39,166 nucleotides of DNA from Mycolicibacillus trivialis (GCF_002102395.1 NZ_LQPZ01000035.1:1-39166), one strand, 5' to 3'. Numbered from the stretch's first letter, positions 17,311 to 25,751 are shown. The notes: generated by a model from the letters alone, not told the origin. Translations and numbers: made by a program.

Positions 17311-18173
17311 GCCGTCTCCTCTCCGAGGCGATCAGCCAACTCCCGCAGCACCGTCAGCTGGGCGCAGTAGTGGTCGGCGGATCGGGACGCGACCACACAG
17401 GACACCAAGGTCGCGCCGGCGTCGCGCAGGCGCCGCAGCCGGTCGGTGGTGCCTGCCGGATCGCCTTCGGGGTCCACGGCGCGACCGGTGGACAACACGA
17501 TTTCGAAGCCGGGCGGTGGAGGCAGCGCGGCCAACATCTCGCTGATCGCGGCGTAGCGCAGGCCGAACGGCATCCAGCCGTCGCCGAATTCCGTTGCGCG
17601 CCGCAGCGATCTGCGGGTGTGCCCGCCCACCCAGATCGGCACCCGCTCCTGAACCCCGCAGGGTTGCACGACCATCTCGTCATAACGGAAGTGGCTGCCG
17701 CGGTAGGACACCCGCTCCCGGCCGAACGAGGCTCGCAACGCACGCAGGGAGTCGTCAGCGCGAGCGCCGCGATCCTCGAACTGCGCGCCGAGCACGTCGA
17801 ATTCGGTCCGCAACGAGCCGACGCCGACACCGAGCACCAACCGTCCGCCGCTGAGCCGGTCCAGGGTTCCGTAACGTTTGGCGATCTCCAACGGGTGGTG
17901 GTAGCCGAGCACCAGCACCGACGTCGTCAACCGGATCCGGGAGGTGCGTGCGGCAAGAAAACTCAACGTGGCCAACGGATCCCAATAGGTGGTGCCGCGT
18001 TCGGCGTCGCCGGGGGGCACCGCGACGTGTTCGGCGCAGGTGAGGTGATCGAAGCCGAGCCGGTCGGCGGTGGCCGCGATCGTCGCGATGTCCTCCGCCC
18101 CGGCGCCGCGTTCCCACTCCGATGCGACGCCCGGAACCTGCAGCACCACCGGGGTGACCAGACCGAGCCGCAT
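17307..18173 (-). CDS. LLM-class F420-dependent oxidoreductase
   Basis: A 288-residue luciferase-like oxidoreductase. AEDIATIAATADRLGFDHLTCAEHVAVP, TSRIRLTTSVLVLGYHHPLEIAKRYGTLDRLSGGR and VPIWVGGHTRRSLRRATEFGDGWMP are diagnostic of the actinobacterial F420-dependent group. Its ATG follows the SDR stop codon directly with no gap, and its stop overlaps the next GTG. A redox step on a cyclic or unsaturated intermediate of the operon pathway is a reasonable inference; the substrate is unknown. Confidence 0.88.
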   Translation of the reverse strand: MRLGLVTPVVLQVPGVASEWERGAGAEDIATIAATADRLGFDHLTCAEHVAVPPGDAERGTTYWDPLATLSFLAARTSRIRLTTSVLVLGYHHPLEIAKRYGTLDRLSGGRLVLGVGVGSLRTEFDVLGAQFEDRGARADDSLRALRASFGRERVSYRGSHFRYDEMVVQPCGVQERVPIWVGGHTRRSLRRATEFGDGWMPFGLRYAAISEMLAALPPPPGFEIVLSTGRAVDPEGDPAGTTDRLRRLRDAGATLVSCVVASRSADHYCAQLTVLRELADRLGEETA

Positions 18174-18968
18174 TCAGTCCTCGATCCCGAGCAGCCGCTG
18201 CATGGCCCGGTGGGTGCCCCGCACCACCTTGGCCCGGTCCGGGTTGTTGCGGCGGGCCACGTCCTCGTCGTTGCTGCCGGCGATGAAGATCGGGCCGTGC
18301 GGCAGCCGGGCCAGACCCTGCTCAGCGACGTCGCGGGGTTCGGCGACCCGGATGCCCGGAGCGTCGAAGTTCAGCCCGACCCGTTCCATCGCCGGCGTGC
18401 GGGTGACGCCCAGCACCAGGTGCAACACGTCGACGTTGTGATCGCGCAGTTCCAGCCACAGGCTCTCGGCGAAGATCCGGCCGAACGCCTTGACCCCGCC
18501 GTAGACGCTGTGCCGGCTGGAACCGAGATAACCCGCCATCGAGCCGACCAGCAGGATCCCGCCACGGCGCCGTTCACGCATCGGCCTGCCGAAGCGCTGC
18601 ACCAACTCCAGCTGCGCGCCGATGTTGAGGTCGAGGACGCGACGGAAATCGGTGAGGCCCCCGTCGAGGAATTCCTCGCTACAGGTGTTCGCCCCCGCGT
18701 TGTAGATCAGCAGGCCGACTTCGACGTCGCCGGCGAACTCGTCGATGCGGTCCACCGCGGCCGGATCGGTCAGATCGACGGCCAGTGTCCGCACCTCGAC
18801 GCCATGCCTTCGGCAGCGTTCGGCGGTGGCCGCCAACGGATCCGGTGAACGCGCCACCAGCAGAAGGTTCAGCCCGGCAGCGGCCAGCAGATCGGCGAAC
18901 TCGGCACCCACACCCTCCGAACCGCCGGCGATCAACGCCCACGGGCCGTACCGCTCATCGACGGTCAT
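18174..18968 (-). CDS. Short-chain dehydrogenase/reductase
   Basis: A 264-residue SDR with a variant cofactor motif AGGSEGVG, NAGAN, the catalytic serine in LLVGSMAGYLG and YGGVK. The late region NVDVLHLVLGVTRTPAMERVGLN is typical of oxidoreductases acting on long or cyclic substrates. The ATG at 18968 overlaps the GNAT stop as ATGA. Second SDR of the seven-gene operon; it belongs to a different SDR subgroup from 16059-16811, so the two likely act at different steps. Confidence 0.88.
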   Translation of the reverse strand: MTVDERYGPWALIAGGSEGVGAEFADLLAAAGLNLLLVARSPDPLAATAERCRRHGVEVRTLAVDLTDPAAVDRIDEFAGDVEVGLLIYNAGANTCSEEFLDGGLTDFRRVLDLNIGAQLELVQRFGRPMRERRRGGILLVGSMAGYLGSSRHSVYGGVKAFGRIFAESLWLELRDHNVDVLHLVLGVTRTPAMERVGLNFDAPGIRVAEPRDVAEQGLARLPHGPIFIAGSNDEDVARRNNPDRAKVVRGTHRAMQRLLGIED

Positions 18969-19579
18969 CGCGGATTCCGCCACATCCGCCACAGGGTCGG
19001 CCCGCCGCGCGGCAGCGTGACCTCCCCGGTCACCTGGAAACCGAACCGCTCGTAGTACGGCACGTTCTCCGCCTTGCTGGACTCCAGGTACGCCGGGCTG
19101 TGTTCGGCGTCGCATCGGTCAAGGCGGGACCGCATCAAGTCGCGGCCGAGCCCGCGGCCGCGCATCGTCGGGTCGCTGCCGATCGTGGCCAAGTACCAGT
19201 GCGGTTCCTCGGGGTGCTCGCGTTGCATCAGCTCGGTGAGGTCACGGCCGACGCCCAGCCGGGTGCCGAACGCGACGATCATCGCGGGCATCGCCAGCAG
19301 TTCGGTGCGCCGCGACGGCCGCCACCGGCCCGGCGGGTCCCACAACGCCACGCCGCCGATCGGGCCGCCCACCGACGCCACCTCCACCCCACCGCCGCGC
19401 AGGTGGTGGTGGCGGGTCAGCGCGGCGAACATCCGGGGCAGCCGCGCCTCACGGGAGCGGGCGTCGGGCAGCAGCCACATCGAGACCGGGTCGTCGTGGA
19501 AAGCGCGGGCCAGCACCCGCGCCAGCGCGGCGATGTCGGCTTTCTGCGCACTGCGCACCTCGTTCGGCACGCTCGTCAC
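18965..19579 (-). CDS. GNAT-family N-acetyltransferase
   Basis: A 204-residue GNAT protein. LARVLARAFHDDPV at the N terminus, WYLATIGSDPTMRGRGLGRDLM (acetyl-CoA-binding R/QxxGxG/A) and the C-terminal AYLESSKAENVPYYERFGFQVTGE are typical. GTG 19579 begins one base after the stop of the ketopantoate-reductase-like gene. It may correspond to Rv0133, which encodes a GNAT protein in the syntenic interval, but here it is embedded in an operon of redox enzymes. Acceptor unknown. Confidence 0.85.
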   Translation of the reverse strand: MTSVPNEVRSAQKADIAALARVLARAFHDDPVSMWLLPDARSREARLPRMFAALTRHHHLRGGGVEVASVGGPIGGVALWDPPGRWRPSRRTELLAMPAMIVAFGTRLGVGRDLTELMQREHPEEPHWYLATIGSDPTMRGRGLGRDLMRSRLDRCDAEHSPAYLESSKAENVPYYERFGFQVTGEVTLPRGGPTLWRMWRNPR

Positions 19580-19580
19580 G

Positions 19581-20501
19581 CTACCGGCCCCAGGATCGCT
19601 CGACGGCTTTGACCAATCCGGTCAGGGTGCCGTTGACCGGTGTGGGCACCCCGGCGCGTTCGCCGTAGCGGCAGACGGCACCGTTGATGACATCGATCTC
19701 GCTGGCCCGGCGTGCCTCGTGGTCGAGCAGGGCGGACGGTTTGGCGTCGGGGACCGCGGCGCCGAAGGCGCGGGCATGCTCGACCGGGTCGTCGACCTGA
19801 AGCGCGATCCCGTTGGCGCGGGCGACCTCCCAGGCTTCGGTCGCCGCCGCGCGGCTGACCGGGCCCACATCCGGGTCGTCGCGCACCTGTCCGACGAGCA
19901 GCCCGGTCAGCGCGCACGGCGCACTGTAGGCGGCGTTGCAGATCAGCTTCTCCCACTGCATGGCGGCGATGTCGGCCACCGCGGCGGCATCGAACCCGGC
20001 TGCCGACCAGACCTGTGCGATCGCGGCGGCGGCGGACGCGGACAAGCCCCGGTAGGCGCCGAGCCGGACCGCCCGCATCGCGTTGTGGCGGACATGGCCG
20101 GGAGCGACCTTCGCCGCGCCGAAGCCGCTGGCGATCCCCACCGCGACCCGGTCGGCCCCGACGATGTCGGCGACCACATCGGCGGAGCCCAGACCGTTCT
20201 GGATGGTGAGCACCGGGGTTTCGGCACCGAGCAGCGGCAGGGCCTGCCGGGCTCCGGTTTCGACGTCGGCGGCCTTGACCGCCAGCACCACCAGGTCCAT
20301 CGATTCGGCCGGGGCGACGGTCGCGGCGCGGACCGGCACGGTCTGGTCGGTGTCGGGCCCGGTGACCCGCAGGCCGGTGGCGTTGATCCTTTCCACGGCG
20401 GCGGGGCCGCGGTCGATCACCAGCACGTCGTTGCCTGCCGCGCCGAGTTTGGCCGCGTAGATGGAGCCCATGGCGCCGCAGCCGATGACGGCGATCTTCA
20501 T
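19581..20501 (-). CDS. Ketopantoate reductase family (ApbA/PanE-like)
   Basis: A 306-residue 2-dehydropantoate 2-reductase-fold protein. The N-terminal GCGAMGS nucleotide-binding loop, VLAVKAADVET, TIQNGLGS and the C-terminal domain motif QWEKLICNAAYSAPCALTG with its lysine are present. True PanE makes pantoate for CoA, but many paralogues reduce other 2-keto or 3-keto acids. Sitting with an ATGA overlap behind a D-tartrate dehydratase-like enolase, it more likely handles a keto acid formed by that enzyme than pantoate; this is inference. Confidence 0.85.
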   Translation of the reverse strand: MKIAVIGCGAMGSIYAAKLGAAGNDVLVIDRGPAAVERINATGLRVTGPDTDQTVPVRAATVAPAESMDLVVLAVKAADVETGARQALPLLGAETPVLTIQNGLGSADVVADIVGADRVAVGIASGFGAAKVAPGHVRHNAMRAVRLGAYRGLSASAAAAIAQVWSAAGFDAAAVADIAAMQWEKLICNAAYSAPCALTGLLVGQVRDDPDVGPVSRAAATEAWEVARANGIALQVDDPVEHARAFGAAVPDAKPSALLDHEARRASEIDVINGAVCRYGERAGVPTPVNGTLTGLVKAVERSWGR

Positions 20502-21661
20502 GACGACACCTTTCCGATCAACTCGGCCAATCCGGGTTTGCGTTCCAACCCGAACCCCGGCGCATCGCCGGGCGTGATCCGGCCGTCGGCGACGACGCAG
20601 TCCGGCGAGTAACCACCGAACGGCTGGAAGACGCCGGGATAGGCCTCGCAGCCGCCGAGTCCGAGCCCGGCCACGATGTGCAGGTTGATCAGGTGCCCGC
20701 CGTGCGGGAAGGCCTGAGACCGGTCGACGCCGTGGGCCTCCATCAGGTCCAGCATCCGGGCGTATTCGGTCAACCCGTAGCTGAGCCCGGCGTCCATCTG
20801 GAACACGTCGCGGCCAGCCCGCATCCCGCCGTAGCGCAGCAGGTTGGCCACATCAGGAGTCGAGAAGAGGTTCTCACCGGTGGCGACCGGGCCGTCGTAG
20901 TGCTCGATGAGCCGGCGGTTGAGTTCGTAGTCCAGCGGATCGCCCGGCTCTTCGAACCACCGCAGGGCATAGGGGCGCAGAGCCTGCGCCCAGTCGAGGG
21001 CGGTGTCCGGGTCGAACCGGCCGTTGGCGTCGACGGCAACCGCGGCGGCATCCCCGACGACGTCGATCACCGCTTCGAGGCGGTCCAGGTCTTCGGCCTG
21101 CGCGGCGCCACCGATCTTCATCTTCACCGCGCGGTAGCCGCTGCCGAGGTACCCGCGCATCTCGTCGCGCAACACGCCGAGGCCGCCCGAGCCGGGATAG
21201 TAGTAGCCGCCCGCGGCGTAGACCGGAACGCTGCCAGCCGGTTCTCGCCCGGCGTGCCGGGCGATCGTGGCGTAGGCGGGCTCGTCGGCGAGCTTGGCGT
21301 TCAGGTCCCAGCAGGCCAACTCCAGCGCCGCTGCGGCGGCCGCGCGGTCGCCATGCCCGCCGGGCTTCTCGTTGCGGATCGCGCAGGCCAACACCCGGCC
21401 CGGGTCCAGGCCGCCGGTGTCGTTCTGCAGGGTCTCGGGGGCCGCGGCCAGCAGTCGCGGGATCATCCGGTCCCGCAGGATGCCGCTCTGGGCGAACCGG
21501 CCGATGGAGTTGAACGCCACTCCAACGACCGGCTTTCCGCCGCGGGTCGCGTCGGAGACCACCGCGACCAACGAGACCGTATGGCTGGAGAAGTCGACCA
21601 GGGCGTTGGCGATATCGCCGCGCAGCGGCACGCACTGTTCGACGACGGCGGTGATGCGCAT
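20498..21661 (-). CDS. Enolase-superfamily acid-sugar dehydratase, D-tartrate dehydratase-like
   Basis: A 387-residue mandelate-racemase subgroup protein. It resembles D-tartrate dehydratase of Bradyrhizobium as recalled: NEKPGGHG, VYAAGGYYYPG, TGENLFS, LLRYGGM, LSYGL and the HGGH...GLGLGG stretch. Candidate catalytic base K182 (KMKIGG), metal ligands D211, E237 and E263, and H320 keep the spacing of that enzyme (its K184, D213, E239, E265, H322). The expected reaction is dehydration of a 2,3-dihydroxy acid to a 2-keto acid. ATG 21661 is the first gene of a seven-gene operon; a short leaderless frame precedes it at 21729-21682. Specificity for D-tartrate itself is unproven. Confidence 0.88.
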   Translation of the reverse strand: MRITAVVEQCVPLRGDIANALVDFSSHTVSLVAVVSDATRGGKPVVGVAFNSIGRFAQSGILRDRMIPRLLAAAPETLQNDTGGLDPGRVLACAIRNEKPGGHGDRAAAAAALELACWDLNAKLADEPAYATIARHAGREPAGSVPVYAAGGYYYPGSGGLGVLRDEMRGYLGSGYRAVKMKIGGAAQAEDLDRLEAVIDVVGDAAAVAVDANGRFDPDTALDWAQALRPYALRWFEEPGDPLDYELNRRLIEHYDGPVATGENLFSTPDVANLLRYGGMRAGRDVFQMDAGLSYGLTEYARMLDLMEAHGVDRSQAFPHGGHLINLHIVAGLGLGGCEAYPGVFQPFGGYSPDCVVADGRITPGDAPGFGLERKPGLAELIGKVSS

Positions 21662-21681
21662 GTGTTCGCTGCTCGTCCCGG

Positions 21682-21729
21682 CTACCGGCCGCGTCGCCGC
21701 GGCAGCGGGGGCATCCCGTAGTCGGTCAC
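21682..21729 (-). CDS. Possible leaderless upstream ORF, 15 codons
   Basis: GTG 21729 lies exactly 7 nt after a -10-like TACGAT (minus strand, 21737-21742), the geometry of leaderless mycobacterial genes. The frame reads VTDYGMPPLPRRRGR then TAG, ending 20 nt before the ATG of the seven-gene operon. Consecutive prolines and arginines could slow ribosomes and affect downstream expression. Equally it may be chance in high-GC leader sequence. Confidence 0.35.
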   Translation of the reverse strand: MTDYGMPPLPRRRGR

Positions 21730-21736
21730 GAGACCG

Positions 21737-21742
21737 ATCGTA
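21737..21742 (-). promoter_or_regulatory. -10 hexamer TACGAT for the seven-gene operon
   Basis: TACGAT fits TANNNT on the minus strand, in the 94-nt spacer between the 13E12 gene stop and ATG 21661. Transcription would begin near 21730, at or beside the GTG of the short upstream frame. Confidence 0.45.
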
Positions 21743-21755
21743 GGCCGTCCCCGGG

Positions 21756-23159
21756 TCAGGCCGGGCGGGCGCTGTCCGGGTCGTCGCCGCTGTCCTTGCC
21801 CGACTCCCCGCCGTCGTGCAGGAGTTTCTCCGGATGGTGGTAGGTGTTGGTGCGCGGCTGTCCGGTGTCCTGCCCGCGCGGCGGGATCCACTCGGTCTCG
21901 CCGTGCGCGTTGGTCCGGGTGCTCCAGCCGCCGGGCCGGATCAGCCGGTGGTCGACACCGCAGGCCAGCGCCAGGTCATCGATGTCGGTGCGCCCGGTCT
22001 CGGAGTAGTCGGTCACGTGGTGCACCTCGGTGAAGTAGCCGGGAGCGTCGCAGCCCGGCCGGGTGCAGCCCCGGTCGCGGGCGTACAGGACGATGCGTTG
22101 CCCCGGGGAGGCGAGCCGCTTGGTGTGGAACAACGCGAGCTCTTTGGCGCCCTGGTAGATCCGCAGATAGTGGTGCGCGTGGGAGGCGATCTTGAGCACG
22201 TCGCGCATCGGCAGCCAGTTGCCGCCGCCGGTATGCGCCTTGCCGGTGCCCGCCTCCAGTTCGGCGAGGGTGGTCGAGATGATCACGGTGGCGGGCAACC
22301 CGTTGTGCTTGCCCAGGTCCCCGGAGGCCAACAGCGCCCGCAGCGCGGCGAGCAGCCCATCGTGGTGCCGTTGACCGGTGGTGCGGCTGTCGCCCTGGAT
22401 CGCCTCCTGTGACGGGGTGCCCGACACGCACGGGTGTTCATCGGCCGGGTTGGCCATCCCCGGCGCGGCGAGTTTGGCCAACACCGCGTCGAGGGTGGCC
22501 CGGAACTCCGGGGTCAGAAAACCGCGGATCTCGCTCATCCCGTCGCGGTCCTGGCGGCCCAATACCAGGGTGCGGCGCCGACACCGATCCTCGTCGGTGA
22601 AGTTTCCGTCGGGGTTGAGGCAGTCGGCCATCCGGTCGGCCAGCTTCGCCAGCTGATCGGGCCGGAAGTCGGCGGCGTATCCCACCAGGTCGGCTTCGGC
22701 CTTCGCCCGGGTCGCCTCGTCGACGAAGACCGGCAAGTGCTCGAGGAAGGTTCGGATCACCCGGATATGGGCTTCGCCGATCCGGCCCGCCCGCTGGGCG
22801 GCCGCCATGGCCGGGCGCAGCGGCTCGGCGGGCTGGCCGGTGAGGGTGCGGCGCGGGCCGAGTTCTTCGGCCACGTCGATCCGCCGTCGCGCTTCCGCCC
22901 GGGTGATGTGCAGGCGTTCGGCCAACACGTGCCGCAGGTTGGCCCCGTGCTCCAGCACGTCGTCTCGGGCCGACAGCGCGCGAAGCACCGGGTGCTCGGC
23001 CGCGGGCAGGCGCCGGCGCAGCACTTCGAGTCGTTCCAGCACCCGCAGCTGCTCGCGGGTCTTCAGCGCTTCGCAGTCGAGGTCCAGCAGCCGCTCGAAA
23101 GCGGCGTCGCAAGCGTCCAGCGCTGCGGCGACCGCCTCCGACGAGCTGATCGAAAACAT
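21756..23159 (-). CDS. 13E12/DUF222 HNH endonuclease-like protein
   Basis: A 467-residue protein of the mycobacterial 13E12 repeat family. An N-terminal DUF222 helical domain (from about residue 30 to 280, including [23 protein letters not shown] and [12 protein letters not shown]) is followed by a C-terminal HNH nuclease motif: [21 protein letters not shown] then [11 protein letters not shown], with paired cysteines and histidines intact. ATG 23159 is 6 nt after a perfect-looking -10 TATTAT (23166-23171) and lies within a LexA-type box (23150-23165), so the transcript should be leaderless and SOS-inducible, as reported for several M. tuberculosis 13E12 genes. A longer open frame upstream passes through the promoter and is rejected. 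Nuclease target unknown. Confidence 0.92.
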   Translation of the reverse strand: MFSISSSEAVAAALDACDAAFERLLDLDCEALKTREQLRVLERLEVLRRRLPAAEHPVLRALSARDDVLEHGANLRHVLAERLHITRAEARRRIDVAEELGPRRTLTGQPAEPLRPAMAAAQRAGRIGEAHIRVIRTFLEHLPVFVDEATRAKAEADLVGYAADFRPDQLAKLADRMADCLNPDGNFTDEDRCRRRTLVLGRQDRDGMSEIRGFLTPEFRATLDAVLAKLAAPGMANPADEHPCVSGTPSQEAIQGDSRTTGQRHHDGLLAALRALLASGDLGKHNGLPATVIISTTLAELEAGTGKAHTGGGNWLPMRDVLKIASHAHHYLRIYQGAKELALFHTKRLASPGQRIVLYARDRGCTRPGCDAPGYFTEVHHVTDYSETGRTDIDDLALACGVDHRLIRPGGWSTRTNAHGETEWIPPRGQDTGQPRTNTYHHPEKLLHDGGESGKDSGDDPDSARPA

Positions 23160-23165
23160 GTTCGA
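23150..23165. promoter_or_regulatory. LexA (SOS) box over the 13E12 start codon
   Basis: TCGAAA-ACAT-GTTCGA matches the mycobacterial LexA consensus TCGAAC-N4-GTTCGA at 11 of 12 specified positions. It directly abuts the -10 at 23166-23171 and contains the ATG (23157-23159), so bound LexA would block initiation. Confidence 0.85.
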
Positions 23166-23171
23166 ATAATA
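23166..23171 (-). promoter_or_regulatory. -10 hexamer TATTAT for the 13E12 gene
   Basis: Minus-strand TATTAT, then six bases, then ATG 23159: leaderless geometry. The LexA box lies immediately downstream. Confidence 0.65.
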
Positions 23172-23255
23172 TCGCCGAGGTCGGACAACGCGGCCCGAGA
23201 AGTGCCGCACTGTGGATGAGCCCCTGACTGTGGATATCGGAAGGCGCACCGCCGA

Positions 23256-23708
23256 CTACGTCTGGTAGCGCACGATGCTCTCGGCGACACAGGCGGGCTT
23301 GGCCGCGTCCTTGATCTCCACCGTGGTCGAGAGCGTCACCTGGTGCGCGCCGTCGCCCAAATCGGTGACCTCAGCGACGGTGACCGCGGCGCGGATCCTC
23401 GCGCCCACCGGCACCGGCGCCGGGAACCGAACCTTGTTGAGGCCGTAGTTGATCGCCAACTTGACCCCGTCCACCCGGAACAGCGCATGGTGGAACCGGG
23501 GCAGCAGCGCCAGCGTCAGGTAGCCGTGGACGATCGTGGTGCCGAAGGGGCCGTCGGCGGCCCGTTCCGGGTCGACGTGGATCCACTGATGGTCGCCGGT
23601 GGCATCGGCGAACAGGTTGACCTCGCTTTGGCTGATCGTCAGCCAGTCGGTCGTGCCGATCGGCTCGCCCCGCAGCCCGGCCAGCTCGGCGATCTCCAGA
23701 ACGCGCAT
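23256..23708 (-). CDS. htdZ: MaoC-like 3-hydroxyacyl-thioester dehydratase HtdZ
   Basis: A 150-residue single-hotdog (R)-specific enoyl hydratase/dehydratase. The hydratase-2 signature FADATGDHQWIHVDPERA carries the catalytic Asp and His, followed by GPFGTTIVHGYLTLALLP and AINYGLNKVRFPAPVPVG. These segments are nearly the same as in HtdZ (Rv0130) of M. tuberculosis as recalled, and the gene has the same position next to fbpC. It acts on CoA-linked 3-hydroxyacyl chains. It starts 4 nt after the thioesterase gene, so here it is the third gene of a CoA-transferase/thioesterase/dehydratase operon. Confidence 0.95.
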   Translation of the reverse strand: MRVLEIAELAGLRGEPIGTTDWLTISQSEVNLFADATGDHQWIHVDPERAADGPFGTTIVHGYLTLALLPRFHHALFRVDGVKLAINYGLNKVRFPAPVPVGARIRAAVTVAEVTDLGDGAHQVTLSTTVEIKDAAKPACVAESIVRYQT

Positions 23709-23712
23709 GGTG

Positions 23713-24534
23713 TCAGGTCCTTTCCGTTGTCGGTTTCTCCCGTGGCGTCACCAGTCCCTCTTGCACGACGGTGGCGACCCGCACGCCGGTGCTGTCGAGT
23801 AACCCGGCGGTGACCACCCCGCGGCCGCGCGCGGCCGCAGGCGAGGTCGACTCCAGCAACGTCCACCGGTCGGCGCGAACCGGCCGGTGGAACCAGACCG
23901 AGGTGCCGGTGGTGCTGGTGCGGTGGGTGCGGTCGCGCAGCGCGATGCCGTGCACCTGCAACGCCGGGTCCAGCATGTAGACGTCGGTGACATAGACCGC
24001 GACGCAGGCGTGGACCGCCGCGTCGGCGGGCAGCGGCGCGGTAGCCCGCCACCAGAGCCGGCGGGTGAACCCCTCCCCCGCCCCGGTGTCGGCGATGCGG
24101 ATGTCGATCTCCTCCAGCGGCATCGACGGCGCGGGTGCCGTCGGCCCGGTCCGCGGCAGGTCTTCGGGGTCGGGCAGCGGCGCATCGGCGCTGCCGTGCT
24201 CCGGGCCGGGCAGGGCGGCGGCGCAGGACACCGTCGCCGTCGCCAACAGTCGCTCACCCTGGGCCGCCGAGACCCGCCGCGCCGCGGTGGTGCGGCCGTC
24301 GTGGACGGACTCGACCCGGTAGTCGATCGGCGCGTCGGCGGCGCCGGCGCGCAGGAACTGCACGTGCATGGCCGTGGGCGGCATCTGTGCGTCGACCGTG
24401 CGCAACGCGGCGGCCAGCGCCTGACCGGCGAGGTGTCCGCCGTAGGTGCGTTTGCCGTCCGGGCCGCTCGGCGGTCCGATCCAGACCTGCGGGCCGCCGG
24501 CCCGGACGTCGAGCAGGTGGAGCAACCGGCTCAT
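23713..24534 (-). CDS. Acyl-CoA thioesterase, TesB-like double hotdog
   Basis: A 273-residue acyl-CoA thioesterase II-type protein. The N-terminal hotdog has GGHLAGQALAAALRTV and the MHVQFLRAGAADAPIDYRVE strand pair; the C-terminal hotdog has LQVHGIALRDRTHRT, VWFHRPVRADRW and GRGVVTAGLLDSTGVRVATVVQEGL, which matches TesB layout with the catalytic D/T/Q positions. ATG 24534 overlaps the stop of the CoA-transferase gene. It hydrolyses acyl-CoA; chain length is not evident. It might balance or salvage CoA for the neighbouring CoA-transferase and HtdZ steps. Confidence 0.88.
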   Translation of the reverse strand: MSRLLHLLDVRAGGPQVWIGPPSGPDGKRTYGGHLAGQALAAALRTVDAQMPPTAMHVQFLRAGAADAPIDYRVESVHDGRTTAARRVSAAQGERLLATATVSCAAALPGPEHGSADAPLPDPEDLPRTGPTAPAPSMPLEEIDIRIADTGAGEGFTRRLWWRATAPLPADAAVHACVAVYVTDVYMLDPALQVHGIALRDRTHRTSTTGTSVWFHRPVRADRWTLLESTSPAAARGRGVVTAGLLDSTGVRVATVVQEGLVTPREKPTTERT

Positions 24535-25751
24535 CGCTGTCCCCGATCCGCGACCGTTCCCGCGGCGACCAACCGGTCGATCTCGTCGGGCGACAGCGCC
24601 AGCACGTCGGTGAGCACGGTGACGGTGTCGTCGCCGAGGGCGGGGGCCGGCCGGGCCTGCGGGTGCGCGCCGTCGAACGACAGCGGCAGGCCGGCCGCCC
24701 GGTAGTCGCCGATCCCCGGCTGGGTGAGGGGGCCGAACATCGGGTTGTCGGTGACCCGCTCGCTGGCGGCGACCTCCCCGAAACTGCGGTAGCGCTCCCA
24801 CAGGATGGCGGTCCGCGACAATGCGGCACCGATCTGCTCTGCGGAGTGGCCGGCGAACCAGACGCTGAACAACCCGGTGAGGGTTTCGCGGTAGCGGAAC
24901 CGGTCCCCTTCGTCGGAGAAATCCACGCCGAGCGCTTTCTCCAGGGCTGCAACGGCTTCCACGGTCCCGGTCATGATCGTCAGGTCGCGGAAGTGCCGCC
25001 CGGTCAACGCGACGACCATGAAGTCGGCGCCGTCCGCGCTGGTGAACGTCTGGCCGTACTGGCCGTAGACGGCGTTGCCGAGCCGCTGCCGCTCCGTGCC
25101 GTTGACCATCGGCTCGGTGAGCAGGCCGAGGGTGCCCGCCGTGGCCAGCGCGACGTTCTCCAGCGCGAGGGTGACCCGGGTCCCGCGGCCGGTGGCGTCG
25201 CGCCGGCGCAGCGCGGTGACGACGCCGAGCGCCGCGTACAGACCACACGCGACGTCCCAGGCGGGCAGGGCGTGGTTGACCGGTGCACCGTGGTCGGCCG
25301 GTCCGGTCACCATCGGGAAGCCCACCGCCGCGTTGACGGTGTAGTCGACGCCGGTGGCACCGTCGGCGCGTCCGCTGACCTCAAGGTGGATCAGGTCGGG
25401 GCGGGCGTCAACCAGGGAATCGTAGTCATGCCATTGCCGCCCAACGGCATTGGTGATCAACACCCCGGCGCCGAGGATGAGGCGGCGAACCAGCTCCTGG
25501 CCTTCCTCGGCACGCAGATCGACCACGATCGAGCGGACACCCTTGTTCAGGCCGGTCCAATAGATGCTGGTTCCGCTCGCCGCGAGCGGCCACCGCCGAT
25601 AGTCGGCGCCGCCCCCGACCGGGTCGACGCGGATCACCTCGGCACCCAGCTGGGCCAGCGTCATTCCGGCCAGTGGCACCGCGACGAAGCTGGCGATCTC
25701 GACCACTCGCACGCCGGCAAGCGGCGCTTGGGCGGCGGTGTTGTCTGTCAT
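24531..25751 (-). CDS. CaiB/BaiF family CoA-transferase
   Basis: A 406-residue family III CoA-transferase-like protein. N-terminal LAGVRVVEIASFVAVPLAGMTLAQLGAEVIRVDPVGGGADYRRWP is the family opening, TGLNKGVRSIVVDLR follows, and RYRETLTGLFSVWFAGHSAEQ lies in the C-terminal domain. The position of the catalytic aspartate of FRC/CaiB (usually in RPDLIxxxxSGFG) falls in RPDLIHLEVSGRADG. Such enzymes move CoA between carboxylic acids. ATG 25751 sits in an 8-bp-arm inverted repeat. First gene of a three-gene operon ending with htdZ, divergent from fbpC. Substrate unknown. Confidence 0.88.
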   Translation of the reverse strand: MTDNTAAQAPLAGVRVVEIASFVAVPLAGMTLAQLGAEVIRVDPVGGGADYRRWPLAASGTSIYWTGLNKGVRSIVVDLRAEEGQELVRRLILGAGVLITNAVGRQWHDYDSLVDARPDLIHLEVSGRADGATGVDYTVNAAVGFPMVTGPADHGAPVNHALPAWDVACGLYAALGVVTALRRRDATGRGTRVTLALENVALATAGTLGLLTEPMVNGTERQRLGNAVYGQYGQTFTSADGADFMVVALTGRHFRDLTIMTGTVEAVAALEKALGVDFSDEGDRFRYRETLTGLFSVWFAGHSAEQIGAALSRTAILWERYRSFGEVAASERVTDNPMFGPLTQPGIGDYRAAGLPLSFDGAHPQARPAPALGDDTVTVLTDVLALSPDEIDRLVAAGTVADRGQR

